Notes under the pieces: model-generated
What the model saw: the letters and a program-made list of their open reading frames with translations, nothing else
What the model was told of the DNA's origin: nothing
Databases searched by the model: none
Translations under genes and position numbers: made by a program
Assembly: GCF_944380975.1 (NCBI RefSeq)
Contig: NZ_CALWJK010000004.1
Coordinates: forward strand, 1 to 64,000
DNA from: an uncultured Agathobaculum sp.
GTDB lineage: Bacteria; Bacillota; Clostridia; Oscillospirales; Butyricicoccaceae
DNA length: 64,000 bases
Direction: 5' to 3'
Shown here: one piece after another, positions 9,951 through 19,210 of the stretch
Numbering within the stretch: the stretch's first letter is position 1
Layout: each line of letters begins with the position of its first letter

Positions 9951-10105
9951 AAACAATCCTTTTCCTTTATTTTCGCGGCGATCCCCCGTCGCCCGCATCC
10001 GGTTTCCCGTGTCGCTTGGAATTTTCTTTCTGTCCTACAGACCCATTTTCCCCATATTTTTCGGGTTTTATCGCAAAGCTTTATCGGCTTGGCACAACCC
10101 CCGTC

Positions 10106-10843
10106 TTATTTTCGTTTGCCGCCGAACAGCCGCTCCCGGATGACGATCAGCAGAAATTTGGGCAGCTTCATCATACGTCCGATACGGCTGGGTTGACAAA
10201 GCAGCCGGTAAAACCATTCCAGCCCCAGCTTGATAAAGATTTTCGGCGCACGCTTGGCAACACCTGCAAACACATCCAGCGAGCCGCCCAATCCGCAGAA
10301 CAGCGTCGCATGAATTTCATCCATATAGTTTGCCATAAACCGTTCCTGCTTGGGTGCGCCAAGGCAAACAAACACGACGTCCGCCCCGCCGCAGGCGTTG
10401 ATTGCATCCACCGCCGTTTGCGGGTCGGTGAAATAGCCGTCCTGTGTGCCGGCAAGCACTAGCCCCGGATATTTCTTGCACAGATTTTCCCCGGCTTTTT
10501 CGGCAACGCCCGGCTTCGCCCCGAGCAAGAACAGCCGCATATTCTCTTTCGCCATGGCAGCGACCAGATTTTCGGCAAACTCAATGCCTGCGACTTTGCC
10601 GCAAAGCTCTTCTCCGAGGATTTTCGCTGCATAAATAATGCCGATACCGTCCGGCAGAACAAGTGCTGCACGGTTGACGGTGCCCATATATTCTCTGTCC
10701 CTACAGCAGAGATCAACGATTTCGGGATTTGGCGTTACCACATAGCCCTTCTGCCTTGCGCGGATGCGGCTCATCGCCACATCCACAGCCTGCTGCATTG
10801 TTACTGCATGGAAATGCACGCCCAAAATAGAAGCGGTTTTCAT
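10106..10843 (-). CDS. WecG/TagA/CpsF family glycosyltransferase
   Basis: A 245-aa GT26 enzyme, most like TagA, which adds N-acetylmannosamine to undecaprenyl-PP-GlcNAc in teichoic-acid linkage units. Diagnostic parts are VTPNPEIVDLCCRD (motif with the catalytic Asp region), the LPDGIGIIYAAKI segment and GADVVFVCLGAPKQERFM near the C-terminus. The ATG at 10843 follows GCAGGAGATAGAAA, a good ribosome-binding site. It heads the leftward gene run and has its own promoter at 10904-10932. No other teichoic-acid genes are in the window; the acceptor is therefore unproven. Confidence 0.93.
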   Translation of the reverse strand: MKTASILGVHFHAVTMQQAVDVAMSRIRARQKGYVVTPNPEIVDLCCRDREYMGTVNRAALVLPDGIGIIYAAKILGEELCGKVAGIEFAENLVAAMAKENMRLFLLGAKPGVAEKAGENLCKKYPGLVLAGTQDGYFTDPQTAVDAINACGGADVVFVCLGAPKQERFMANYMDEIHATLFCGLGGSLDVFAGVAKRAPKIFIKLGLEWFYRLLCQPSRIGRMMKLPKFLLIVIRERLFGGKRK

Positions 10844-10903
10844 TTTCTATCTCCTGCATTCTTTATTGTCATAATAGAACAGTGGGTGCTCAAAATCTAT
10901 CTT

Positions 10904-10932
10904 ATTATACAGCAGTCTCTGCAAAATCTCAA
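10904..10932 (-). promoter_or_regulatory. SigA-type promoter for the leftward run starting at the TagA-like gene
   Basis: On the minus strand TTGAGA (10927-10932), 17-bp spacer, TATAAT (10904-10909). A 9-bp inverted repeat (10972-10980 / 10994-11002) lies upstream, with no T-run, so its role is unclear. Confidence 0.65.
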
Positions 10933-11077
10933 GTCTATGCATACCAAATCTCTTTTTGGCACAAATGCAGACAAGAAGTCCTGTGTTTCGCCTGACTTCT
11001 TGCACATTTTCCCTATTTTCTTCTTGTCTTTGCAGCAGCCGCACTATCAGCTTTTCTGCTGAGCAAAAGACGAAAAG

Positions 11078-11106
11078 GGGGGACGCAGCCGCTCGCTGCG
11101 TCCCCC
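11078..11106 (-). terminator. Terminator of the leu operon
   Basis: A 12-bp perfect stem (GGGGGACGCAGC / GCTGCGTCCCCC) with a 5-nt loop lies just after the leuB stop and is followed on the minus strand by TTTTCGTCTTTT. Confidence 0.85.
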
Positions 11107-11116
11107 TATACACTTA

Positions 11117-12193
11117 TTAGATCTGTGCGCGGATGAGTTCGCCCATCTCGCTGGTGGAAAGCACCTTTTCACCCTTTGCGGCGATATCCGCCGTGCGGTG
11201 ACCCGCGTCGAGCACAGCCTCGACCGCGTTTTCAATTGCGTCTGCCTCCGCCATCAGACCGAAGGAATAGCGCAGCATCATCGCGCAAGACAGGATGGTC
11301 GCGATCGGATTAGCGATCCCCTTGCCCGCGATATCGGGCGCAGAGCCGTGGATCGGTTCGTACATGCCCTTGCCGGTCTCATTCATCGAAGCCGAAGGCA
11401 GCATGCCGATCGAGCCGGTAATCATAGACGCTTCATCCGACAGGATGTCGCCGAACAGGTTGCCCGTCACGATCACGTCGAACTGACCCGGATTGCGCAC
11501 GAGCTGCATCGCGCAGTTGTCCACGTACATATCCGAATATTCCACCTCGGGATATTCATCCTTAATACGGTGCATGGTCTCGCGCCAAACGCGGCTGGTT
11601 TCCAGCACATTCGCCTTATCGACCGAGCAAACCTTCTTATTACGCTTCATCGCCATTTCAAACGCGCGGCGGCCGATGCGCTCAATCTCATAAACTGAAT
11701 AGTTCATGTCGTCCGCGCCAACTTCGCCCCAGCCCTTTTCGCTTTCGCGGCGGTAATGCTTGCCGAAGTACACGTCGCCGGTCAGCTCGCGGCAGACGAG
11801 GATATCAAAGCCGTCCCCGATGATCTCAGGCTTGATCGGGCATGCATCTGACAGCGCCTTGTGCATCTGCGCGGGGCGCAGATTGACAAACAGGCCGAGC
11901 GCCGAACGCAGACCGAGCAGCGCCTTCTCCGGACGCTTTTCCGAGGGGACTTCGTCCCACTTCGGGCCGCCGACTGCGCCGAGCAGCACAGAATCCGCGT
12001 TTTTGCAGATTTCAATAGTTTCCTCGGTCAGCGGAATGCCATTTGCGTCAATGGAACAGCCGCCTGCAAGCACCTCGGTATAGTTGAACTGGTGGCCAAA
12101 CTTCTCACCGACCTTGTCAAGCACCTTCATTGCCTCGGTGACGATTTCCGGGCCAATGCCGTCGCCCTTGACGACCGCAATATTGTACTGCAT
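11117..12193 (-). CDS. leuB: 3-isopropylmalate dehydrogenase
   Basis: Oxidatively decarboxylates 3-isopropylmalate to 2-ketoisocaproate with NAD+, the third step of leucine synthesis. The 358-aa protein has the N-terminal GDGIGPEIV, the NLRPAQ loop, the metal-binding YSDMYVDNCAMQLVRNPGQFDVI region and the C-terminal EPIHGSAPDIAGKGIANP that binds NAD. It is the last gene of leuA-leuC-leuD-leuB, 3 bp after leuD, and is followed by the operon terminator at 11078-11106. Confidence 0.97.
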   Translation of the reverse strand: MQYNIAVVKGDGIGPEIVTEAMKVLDKVGEKFGHQFNYTEVLAGGCSIDANGIPLTEETIEICKNADSVLLGAVGGPKWDEVPSEKRPEKALLGLRSALGLFVNLRPAQMHKALSDACPIKPEIIGDGFDILVCRELTGDVYFGKHYRRESEKGWGEVGADDMNYSVYEIERIGRRAFEMAMKRNKKVCSVDKANVLETSRVWRETMHRIKDEYPEVEYSDMYVDNCAMQLVRNPGQFDVIVTGNLFGDILSDEASMITGSIGMLPSASMNETGKGMYEPIHGSAPDIAGKGIANPIATILSCAMMLRYSFGLMAEADAIENAVEAVLDAGHRTADIAAKGEKVLSTSEMGELIRAQI

Positions 12194-12196
12194 GGC

Positions 12197-12688
12197 TTAT
12201 TCCCCTCTTTCCTTGAGCGACTTGAGCAAACCGCCCGCCTGAATAATGCTCTGGATGAACGGCGGGAACGCAGCCGCCTGATAGGTCTCACCCTTAGTCT
12301 CGTTGGTGATAACGCCAGTGTCAAAGTTGACCGAAACCGTGTCGCCGTCCTCAATGCCGTTTGCCGCCGCTTCGCACTCCAAAATCGGCAAACCGATGTT
12401 GATGGCGTTGCGGTAGAAAATGCGCGCAAACGACGCCGCAATCACGCAGGAAACGCCGTTTTCTTTGAGCACCAGCGGCGCATGCTCGCGCGAAGAGCCG
12501 CAGCCGAAGTTGCGGGTTGCCACAACAATATCGCCCGGCTGCATCTTTTTCACAAACTCCGCGTCGATGTCCTCCATCGCGTGGGTTGCCAGTTCCTTGG
12601 GATCTGCAATATTTAAGTAACGTGCGGGAATAATAACGTCGGTATCAACGTTGTCCCCGTATTTGAAAACTCTGCCTTTTGCATTCAT
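12197..12688 (-). CDS. leuD: 3-isopropylmalate dehydratase small subunit
   Basis: Small subunit of isopropylmalate isomerase. At 163 aa it is of the short archaeal/clostridial type rather than the ~200-aa E. coli type. It begins [25 protein letters not shown] and has the substrate-loop motif [11 protein letters not shown]. It pairs with LeuC, encoded 16 bp upstream, and precedes leuB by 3 bp. The ATG at 12688 has an upstream GGAGG. Confidence 0.96.
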   Translation of the reverse strand: MNAKGRVFKYGDNVDTDVIIPARYLNIADPKELATHAMEDIDAEFVKKMQPGDIVVATRNFGCGSSREHAPLVLKENGVSCVIAASFARIFYRNAINIGLPILECEAAANGIEDGDTVSVNFDTGVITNETKGETYQAAAFPPFIQSIIQAGGLLKSLKERGE

Positions 12689-12704
12689 GGTACTGTTTCC
12701 TCCC

Positions 12705-13967
12705 TTATTTCAGCTCGTCCGGCGCGCAAATATAGCCCGCAACCGCGCTTGCCGCAGCTACCGCCGGGCTGGCCAGATAGATTTCCGAGGAAATGTGACC
12801 CATACGGCCGACAAAGTTACGGTTGGTCGTCGAGATCGACTTTTCTCCGTGCGCCAGAATACCCATGTGACCGCCCAAGCACGGTCCACAGGTCGGGGTG
12901 GAAACAATCGCGCCCGCCTGAATGAAGATTTTGGTCAGACCCTCCTCGATGCACTGGAGATACACCTCCTGCGTAGCAGGAATGACGATGGTACGCACGT
13001 TCGGGTTCACCTTGCGGCCCTTGAGAATCTCAGCCGCGGCGCGCATATCGTCGATGCGGCCGTTGGTGCACGAACCGATGACCGACTGCTGGATCTCGAT
13101 ATGGCCCAGTTCGTCGATCGTCTTGGTGTTTTCCGGCAGGTGCGGGCAAGCAACGGTCAGCCCCAGCGTGGACAGGTCGATCTCAATCGTCTGCTCATAC
13201 TCTGCGTCCGCGTCCGCCTCGAACACCGTAACTTCACGGTTAACACGATCCTTGATGTACGCCATGGTCTTGTCGTCGACCGGGAAAATGCCGTTTTTCG
13301 CACCCGCTTCAATCGCCATGTTGCAGATGGTGAAGCGGTCATCCATCGACAGAGAGGAAACGCCTTCACCAACAAACTCCATCGACTTGTACAGCGCGCC
13401 GTCCACGCCGATCTTGCCGATGATGTGCAGGATCACGTCCTTGCCGGACACCCACGGACGGAGCTTGCCCTTCAGCTCAAACTTGATTGCGCTGGGCACC
13501 TTGAACCACGCCTTACCCGTCGCCATACCGGCGGCAAGGTCGGTCGAACCGACGCCGGTCGAGAACGCACCGAGCGCGCCGTAGGTGCAGGTATGGCTGT
13601 CCGCGCCGATAATCAGCTCACCGGGGGCGGTCAGGCCTTTTTCCGGCAGCAGCGCATGCTCGATGCCCATCGTGCCGACATCGTAAAAATTAACGATGCC
13701 GTGCTTTTTGGCAAATTCGCGGCATTCGAGGCATTGCTCCGCCGATTTAATATCCTTATTCGGTGCAAAATGATCCATCACCAGCGCGATTTTGGTGTTA
13801 TCAAACACCTTGTCAAAACCAGCCTTCTCCATCTCACGGATGGCGACCGGCCCGGTGATATCGTTGGCGAGCGTCAGATCGACGTTCGCCTCGATCAGCT
13901 GCCCCGCGCAAACGCTGTCCAGCCCCGCATGCTTTGCGAGGATTTTTTGCGTCATTGTCATACCCAT
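12705..13967 (-). CDS. leuC: 3-isopropylmalate dehydratase large subunit
   Basis: Large, Fe-S-containing subunit of isopropylmalate isomerase, aconitase superfamily. The 420-aa length is that of the short HacA/LeuC type paired with a ~160-aa LeuD. Visible are [25 protein letters not shown] and the cluster-binding [13 protein letters not shown]; together they give the three cysteine ligands of the [4Fe-4S] cluster. AGGAGG lies 11 nt before the ATG at 13967; an ATG two codons later is possible. It lies between leuA (21 bp) and leuD (16 bp). Confidence 0.96.
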   Translation of the reverse strand: MGMTMTQKILAKHAGLDSVCAGQLIEANVDLTLANDITGPVAIREMEKAGFDKVFDNTKIALVMDHFAPNKDIKSAEQCLECREFAKKHGIVNFYDVGTMGIEHALLPEKGLTAPGELIIGADSHTCTYGALGAFSTGVGSTDLAAGMATGKAWFKVPSAIKFELKGKLRPWVSGKDVILHIIGKIGVDGALYKSMEFVGEGVSSLSMDDRFTICNMAIEAGAKNGIFPVDDKTMAYIKDRVNREVTVFEADADAEYEQTIEIDLSTLGLTVACPHLPENTKTIDELGHIEIQQSVIGSCTNGRIDDMRAAAEILKGRKVNPNVRTIVIPATQEVYLQCIEEGLTKIFIQAGAIVSTPTCGPCLGGHMGILAHGEKSISTTNRNFVGRMGHISSEIYLASPAVAAASAVAGYICAPDELK

Positions 13968-13988
13968 AGCGGTTGTTTCCTCCTGCCC

Positions 13989-15497
13989 TCAGTCGATGAA
14001 ATACTTGTTGATGCCGTTGATATAGGCCTTGATGGATGCCTCGATTACGTCGGTCGATACGCCGCGGCCGGTGACGATCTCGCTGCCGTCAATGCTGATC
14101 TTGGCGATCGCCTCAGCCTGCGCGTCCTCGCCGTCGGTCATAGAACGCAGCGTGTAATCCTCCAGTACAACGTCCTTGTCGACGATCTTGTTGATTGCAC
14201 GGAATGCCGCGTTGATCGGGCCGTCGGAAACCGCGGCACGCTCGAACATCTCGTCGCCCTTCTTGACGCGGATGACTGCGGTCGAGGTGATGGTATTGCC
14301 GGAGTTGATAACAAAGCGGTCGAGCGTGTAACGCTCCTCGCCGGAAACCGGCACCGCGCCAACCAACGCTTCCAGGTCGCGATCCTTGATGACCTTTTTC
14401 TTGTCCGCCAGTACTTTGAACTTCTCGAAGGTCTTGTCGAGCTTCTCCTTATCCAGCGAGTAGCCCAGTTCGCGCAAACGATCCTCGAACGCATGACGGC
14501 CGGAATGCTTGCCCAGCACGATCGCATTCTTCGGAATGCCGACCGACTCGGGTGTCATGATCTCATAGGTTTCCTTGTTCGCCATGACGCCATGCTGGTG
14601 AATGCCCGCTTCGTGTGCGAACGCATTCGCGCCAACGATCGGCTTGGTCGGGGCGACCGAAACACCAGTGATCGTCTGGATCATGCGGCTGGCACGATAA
14701 ATCTGATGGGTGTCAATGTTGCACTGTACGCCGAACAGATCCTTGCGCGTGTTGAGCGCCATGACGCACTCTTCCATCGAGGCGTTGCCCGCGCGCTCAC
14801 CGATGCCGTTGATCGTGCACTCGATCTGGTCGATACCGGCTTCCACACCGGCCAGAGAGTTGGCGACCGCCATGCCGAGGTCGTTGTGCATATGGCAGGA
14901 CAGGATGACATTTTCAATGCCCTCGGTGTGCTCACGCAGATAGCGGATACGAGCAGCGTATTCCTCGGGAACCATGTAACCGACCGTGTCCGGGATGTTG
15001 AGCGTGGTCGCGCCGGCCTTGATGGCGGTTTCAAACACACGGCACAGGAAATCCAGATCGGAACGGCAAGCGTCTTCCGCCGAAAACTCGATATCTTCGC
15101 AGTACTTTTTGGCGTAGGCTACATTATGCGCCACGGATTCGATAACCTCATCCGGCGTCATCTTGAGCTTATATTCCATATGCACCGGAGACGTTGCGAG
15201 GAAGGTATGGATGCGGGCCGAGTCCGCACGGCGGATAGCGTTCCATGCAGCGTCAATATCCTTTTCCACGCAGCGCGCCAGCGAGCAGATGGTAGAGCCG
15301 TGCACATTGTCCGCAATCGCCGCGATCGCTGCGGCATCGCCGGGCGAAGAAGCGGCAAAGCCCGCTTCAATAATATCTACTTTCAGCGCTTCCAGCTGCT
15401 TGGCAACCTCGATTTTTTCGTTCAGGTTCATGCTGCAGCCGGGAGACTGCTCACCGTCACGCAGGGTCGTGTCAAAAATTCGGATGGTTCTTGCCAT
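13989..15497 (-). CDS. leuA: 2-isopropylmalate synthase
   Basis: Condenses acetyl-CoA with 2-ketoisovalerate, the committed step of leucine synthesis. The 502-aa protein has the DTTLRDGEQSPG signature with catalytic Arg-Asp, the metal-binding HMHNDLGMAVANSLAG, a linker, and the C-terminal LeuA allosteric domain (about residues 370-502) that gives leucine feedback inhibition. The ATG at 15497 begins the conserved MARTIRIFDTT and follows GAGAGGACAAGAAC. It is the first gene of leuACDB and is controlled by the T-box leader upstream. Confidence 0.97.
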   Translation of the reverse strand: MARTIRIFDTTLRDGEQSPGCSMNLNEKIEVAKQLEALKVDIIEAGFAASSPGDAAAIAAIADNVHGSTICSLARCVEKDIDAAWNAIRRADSARIHTFLATSPVHMEYKLKMTPDEVIESVAHNVAYAKKYCEDIEFSAEDACRSDLDFLCRVFETAIKAGATTLNIPDTVGYMVPEEYAARIRYLREHTEGIENVILSCHMHNDLGMAVANSLAGVEAGIDQIECTINGIGERAGNASMEECVMALNTRKDLFGVQCNIDTHQIYRASRMIQTITGVSVAPTKPIVGANAFAHEAGIHQHGVMANKETYEIMTPESVGIPKNAIVLGKHSGRHAFEDRLRELGYSLDKEKLDKTFEKFKVLADKKKVIKDRDLEALVGAVPVSGEERYTLDRFVINSGNTITSTAVIRVKKGDEMFERAAVSDGPINAAFRAINKIVDKDVVLEDYTLRSMTDGEDAQAEAIAKISIDGSEIVTGRGVSTDVIEASIKAYINGINKYFID

Positions 15498-15544
15498 GTT
15501 CTTGTCCTCTCTTTCTTGTCTTGGGGTGTACAGGGACAAAAAAA

Positions 15545-15578
15545 GCTTCGTCCCTTAATCAAAATTAAGAGACGAAGC
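15545..15578 (-). terminator. T-box intrinsic terminator
   Basis: On the minus strand a long stem (GCTTCGTC... / ...GACGAAGC, 14 bp with one mismatch) is followed by a run of seven T. It is the terminator alternative of the T-box antiterminator at 15581-15600. Confidence 0.9.
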
Positions 15579-15810
15579 ATAAACTCCGCGGTACCACTCT
15601 TGTTGCCGCATAAAATACGGCCCCTCATCGCGCATCTAACAATGCGCCGCCCTTGTAACGGTGGGCATCCGTTCCCTCCTACCGGCCAGACGGCTTTCAG
15701 CGGACCGCTCCCGGGCGAGTTTCACCGTTTCCTGACGCTGCCTTACACCAACCGGCAGCTCTCTGCGGACAGGGATGCGATTACTTTACCCGTTCATCAC
15801 CTTTTGCAAT
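15545..15810 (-). ncRNA. Leucine T-box riboswitch upstream of leuACDB
   Basis: Read leftward the leader holds the T-box landmarks: an AGTA element near 15783, the distal-loop AGAGAG-type sequence and GGTTGGTGTAAGGC near 15740-15760, a specifier region GTGAAACTCGCCC near 15714-15726, and the 14-nt T-box core AGTGGTACCGCGGA at 15585-15598, followed by the terminator at 15545-15578. The CTC codon followed by G after the S-turn GAA fits a leucine specifier, matching the downstream leu genes. Uncharged tRNA-Leu(GAG) would stabilise the antiterminator and allow leuACDB transcription. The 5' limit is approximate. Confidence 0.93.
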
Positions 15811-15818
15811 ATGTTATT

Positions 15819-15847
15819 ATATTAGCCTCTGCCCTCGCGGTTGTCAA
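15819..15847 (-). promoter_or_regulatory. SigA-type promoter of the leu operon
   Basis: On the minus strand TTGACA (15842-15847), 17-bp spacer, TAATAT (15819-15824). It lies directly upstream of the T-box leader. Confidence 0.75.
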
Positions 15848-15883
15848 GGGGTATTTTAATTTTTTCCCAGCAGACGCCCCGAC

Positions 15884-15912
15884 TTGCGAATAGGGCAGCA
15901 ATCTGGTATAGT
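15884..15912 (+). promoter_or_regulatory. SigA-type promoter of the symporter gene
   Basis: TTGCGA (15884-15889), 17-bp spacer, TATAGT (15907-15912), about 30 bp before the ribosome-binding site. It diverges from the leu promoter. Confidence 0.6.
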
Positions 15913-15947
15913 AATAGTGATACTGTAAAAAAGAGGAGAAAATTGAC

Positions 15948-17144
15948 GTGAAACAACTCGGATTGCTTATTCGCCTGATTATCGGCATCATTGCCGGTAC
16001 GCTGATCGGCCTTTGCGGCGGCTGGTTCGGCATTGCGGATTCCACCGCATTTATCGCCGTCGTGCGCCTGTTCGCCACGTTTACCTCTCTGTTTTCCACC
16101 TTCCTGTCCTTCATGATGCCGCTGATCATCCTCTCGTTTATCACAGTGGGCATGGCGGAGCTGGGCAAGAAGGCCAACCGTCTGTTCGGCATCACTTTGC
16201 TGCTGGCTTACGGCACCACGGTTCTTTCCGGTTTTCTGACCTTCCTGATCGGCAAGGTGGTGCTGCCTTCGCTCATCCAGCCCATTACAGGCGATGTGCT
16301 GGAAAGCAACGCTTTTCAGCCGTTCTTTACCATTGAGGTCGAGCCGATCTTCAGCGTCATGACTGCGCTGGTGCTTTCGTTTGTGCTCGGCATCGGCATG
16401 GCTAATCTGCGTGGCTCCTCCCTGCTGGATGTGTGCCGCGATCTGCAGCGCATCGTGTCCGGTGTGCTCAAGCACATCATCATTCCGCTCATCCCGGTGC
16501 ATATTGCGGGTCTGTTCTGCAACATTGCCGCAGAAGGCCGCCTGTTTGCAACGATCAAGATGTTCGCTTCTCTGTACGGCATCATTATTGTGCTGCAGCT
16601 GCTGTATATCCTCTCTCAGTTCGGACTGGCCAGCGTTGTCTGCCGCAAGAACCACTTTAAGAGCATCAAAAATGTTGCGCCCGCCTATTTTACCGCACTG
16701 GGCACCCAGTCCTCCGCTTCCACCATTCCGGTTGCACTGAACTGTGCGTATAATAATGATGTCAATGAGGACGTAGCCGACTTTGTCGTTCCGCTGTGCG
16801 CCACCATCAACCTCAACGGCGACACGATTTGTCTGGTGCTTGGCTCGATGGGCATTATGATCGCCAGCGGTCTGACGCCCACGCTCGCCATGTTTGCGCC
16901 TTTTATCATGATGCTCGGCGTGACCATGGTGGCAGCTCCCGGCGTTCCCGGCGGCGGCGTCATGGCGGCGCTTGGCCTGATCACCTCTATGCTCGGCTTT
17001 ACCGATCCCATGCAGCAGCTGATTATCGCGCTGCATTTCTCGCAGGACAGCTTCGGCACCGCGACCAACGTGACCGGCGATCAGGCGATTGCACTGATCG
17101 TCGACCGGATTGATCGCGCAAGCAGCGAAAAAAACGCTTACTGA
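15948..17144 (+). CDS. Dicarboxylate/amino acid:cation symporter (DAACS, SLC1-like)
   Basis: A 398-aa polytopic membrane transporter that couples uptake of acidic amino acids or dicarboxylates (possibly serine/threonine) to Na+ or H+. The serine-rich reentrant loop GTQSSASTIPVAL (HP1) and the INLNGDT motif of TM7, plus the PGVPGGGVMAAL HP2 loop, define the family. GTG at 15948 follows AAGAGGAGAAAATTGAC. It starts a plus-strand run with the PAP2 and flippase genes. The substrate cannot be read from the sequence. Confidence 0.93.
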   Translation: MKQLGLLIRLIIGIIAGTLIGLCGGWFGIADSTAFIAVVRLFATFTSLFSTFLSFMMPLIILSFITVGMAELGKKANRLFGITLLLAYGTTVLSGFLTFLIGKVVLPSLIQPITGDVLESNAFQPFFTIEVEPIFSVMTALVLSFVLGIGMANLRGSSLLDVCRDLQRIVSGVLKHIIIPLIPVHIAGLFCNIAAEGRLFATIKMFASLYGIIIVLQLLYILSQFGLASVVCRKNHFKSIKNVAPAYFTALGTQSSASTIPVALNCAYNNDVNEDVADFVVPLCATINLNGDTICLVLGSMGIMIASGLTPTLAMFAPFIMMLGVTMVAAPGVPGGGVMAALGLITSMLGFTDPMQQLIIALHFSQDSFGTATNVTGDQAIALIVDRIDRASSEKNAY

Positions 17145-17166
17145 TTGACAGAAAGGAGCACCTGCT

Positions 17167-17739
17167 TTGGAGGTACTGCTTGACATCATCCGGTCATTTG
17201 ACTTTGATATTCTATATGAAATTTCCACCCACCTGCGCGGCGGCGCATCCGATCTGTTCTGGAAATTCTTTTCGTTGATTGGAAACGCCGGCGCCGTTTG
17301 GATTGTTCTGGCCATCGTTTTGCTGTTCTTTCGGAAAACGCGGCGCGCGGGCGCCGCGATGCTGGTGGCATTGCTCATCGGCGTGCTCATCGGCAACGTA
17401 TGGCTGAAGGAATGGATCATGCGTCCCCGTCCTTTTGTGACGCATCCGGAGCTGACCGCCTTGCTCGATCCGGGCGATCAATGGTCCTTCCCCTCCGGTC
17501 ACACGCTGTCCTCCTTTGCGGCGGCAACCGCCTTGTGCTTTTTCCACCGCAAATCAGGGGCGCTTGCCTATGTGCTGGCCGCGCTGATCGCTTTTTCCCG
17601 CCTGTATGCCAGCGTGCATTATCCGACCGATGTGCTGGCCGGTCTGCTGATCGGCATTGGCTGTGGTCTGGTTGCCGCATGGCTGACCGACCGCGTCACC
17701 GACCGCATCCATACCATCCGACTGAGAAAGGGTGCTTAA
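17167..17739 (+). CDS. PAP2 family phosphatase (undecaprenyl-PP phosphatase-like)
   Basis: A 190-aa membrane acid phosphatase of the PAP2/BcrC type. All three motifs are present: KEWIMRPRPF, SFPSGHTLSSFA with the catalytic His, and RLYASVHYPTDVLAG. Five to six hydrophobic segments fit lipid-pyrophosphate phosphatases that recycle undecaprenyl-PP outside the membrane. The start is TTG at 17167, 9 nt after AAAGGAG. Its stop codon abuts the flippase ATG, so the pair is probably coupled and may act on the same lipid carrier. Confidence 0.92.
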   Translation: MEVLLDIIRSFDFDILYEISTHLRGGASDLFWKFFSLIGNAGAVWIVLAIVLLFFRKTRRAGAAMLVALLIGVLIGNVWLKEWIMRPRPFVTHPELTALLDPGDQWSFPSGHTLSSFAAATALCFFHRKSGALAYVLAALIAFSRLYASVHYPTDVLAGLLIGIGCGLVAAWLTDRVTDRIHTIRLRKGA

Positions 17740-19158
17740 ATGAATCAATATAAGCGTCTTTTAAGCAACACCTTTATTTTTGCCATCGGCACGTTCAGCT
17801 CCAAGATCCTCGTCATCCTCATGCTGCGCTTCTATACCGGCGTGATGACGACGGACGAGATGGGTGTTGCCGATCTGATTGTGAAAACGACGAGCATTCT
17901 CTATCCGGTCGTTTCGCTCTCTATCGGACAGGCGATCATCCGGTACGGTCTGGAACGCCGCCGCCGCAAAAGCGATGTATTCACCATCGGCCTTGCAACC
18001 ATTCTGTGCGGTTTTCTCATCGCACTGCCGTTCCACCCGCTGCTCGGTCTGATCCACTATAACACATCGACCGGCGCGACCGGCTCGCTGCTGGAATACC
18101 AGTGGCTGATTTATCTGTATGTGCTGACTTCCTGCACGCAAAACGCCTGCAGTCAGTTCATCCGCGCGCTGGGTTATGTGCGCCTGTATGCCATCGACGG
18201 CATCTTCCGCACCTTTGTCACCATCCTACTGAATATCCTGTATCTGACGGTATTCAAATGGAACATCTTCGGTTATGTGTTCTCGATCATCTGCGCAGAT
18301 GCACTTTCGACCATCTGCCTTTTCCTGATCGCAAGCCTGTGGAAGTATATCCGTCTGCATAAGCCAAACTTTTATTTGTGGCGCAGCATGCTGGCCTATT
18401 CGTTGCCGCTCGTACCGGACGCCATTCTGGTCTATATCATCGGCTTTTCCGATCAGGCGTTCCTCGCCGCCATGCAGGATACCTCGGTCAGCGCGATTTA
18501 CTCCATTGCCTATCGCGTGCCGACACTGATTGCACTGGTTGCTTCGATTTTTGTCGATGCATGGCAGATCTCCATTGTTAACAACAACTCGCGCGAAGAG
18601 CAAATCCAGTTCTTCTCCAATGTCGGCAACACCTACAGCTCGATCGTATTCATCATTGCATCGGGCGGCATCATGTGCGCTAAGCTCGCCATCACGGTAC
18701 TGGCCGTGCCCAGCTATTACATCGGCTGGACGTTCATCCCGGTGCTGGCGGTGGGCGCGGGCTTCAACTGCCTGTCGAGCTTTCAGAAAAGCGTCTATCT
18801 GCTGGAAAAACGCACCATCCCATCGTTCCTGTCCACCGCGTTTTCTGCGGTTGTCAACATCACCCTCAATGCGCTGCTCATTCCGCGCTACGGCGGCATG
18901 GGTGCGGCAACTGCAACGCTCATCAGCTATGTTGTCCTGTTCCTGTACCGTGCCGTAGACAGCCGCCGCTTTATGCCGGTGCACTGGAACAAAAAGCGGC
19001 TGGGCTGCACAGTATTTCTGCTGTGCGTGCAGGGTGCTTTGATGCTGCTGGAGCCGCCGCTCTGGCTGCTGTGGCAGCTGCTTCTGTTCTCTATGGTATT
19101 TCTTCTCAACTGCCGCGAGCTGCTGGTTGGCGTCAAAAAACTGCTGCACCGCGCATGA
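17740..19158 (+). CDS. Polysaccharide/lipid-linked oligosaccharide flippase (PST/Wzx-like, MOP superfamily)
   Basis: A 472-aa protein with about 14 hydrophobic segments. The N-terminus NQYKRLLSNTFIFAIGTFSSK and the central PLVPDAILVYIIGFSDQAFL match oligosaccharide flippases that move undecaprenyl-linked glycans outward. Its ATG follows the PAP2 stop codon directly (TAAATG). A strong terminator follows at 19178. No glycan biosynthesis cluster is adjacent, so the substrate is unknown; peptidoglycan lipid II or a minor surface glycan are both possible. Confidence 0.88.
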   Translation: MNQYKRLLSNTFIFAIGTFSSKILVILMLRFYTGVMTTDEMGVADLIVKTTSILYPVVSLSIGQAIIRYGLERRRRKSDVFTIGLATILCGFLIALPFHPLLGLIHYNTSTGATGSLLEYQWLIYLYVLTSCTQNACSQFIRALGYVRLYAIDGIFRTFVTILLNILYLTVFKWNIFGYVFSIICADALSTICLFLIASLWKYIRLHKPNFYLWRSMLAYSLPLVPDAILVYIIGFSDQAFLAAMQDTSVSAIYSIAYRVPTLIALVASIFVDAWQISIVNNNSREEQIQFFSNVGNTYSSIVFIIASGGIMCAKLAITVLAVPSYYIGWTFIPVLAVGAGFNCLSSFQKSVYLLEKRTIPSFLSTAFSAVVNITLNALLIPRYGGMGAATATLISYVVLFLYRAVDSRRFMPVHWNKKRLGCTVFLLCVQGALMLLEPPLWLLWQLLLFSMVFLLNCRELLVGVKKLLHRA

Positions 19159-19177
19159 GCAACCCTTTTTCAAAAAG

Positions 19178-19206
19178 AAAACGCCGGACTTTCGTCCGGC
19201 GTTTTT
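19178..19206. terminator. Bidirectional terminator between the flippase and rrf2 genes
   Basis: A perfect stem of about 10 bp (AACGCCGGAC / GTCCGGCGTT) with loop TTTC is flanked by AAAAAGAAA and TTTTTGTTTTC, so it can end transcripts from both sides. Confidence 0.85.
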
Positions 19207-19210
19207 GTTT

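Noticed and set aside
12651..15893. A 1080-codon open frame on the plus strand
   Set aside because: It is antisense to leuD, leuC, leuA and the T-box, has no ribosome-binding site and encodes an Arg/His-rich sequence typical of the shadow frame of GC-rich genes.
15822..17420. A 532-codon open frame on the minus strand
   Set aside because: It is antisense to the DAACS symporter gene and runs over the leu promoter; no start signals.
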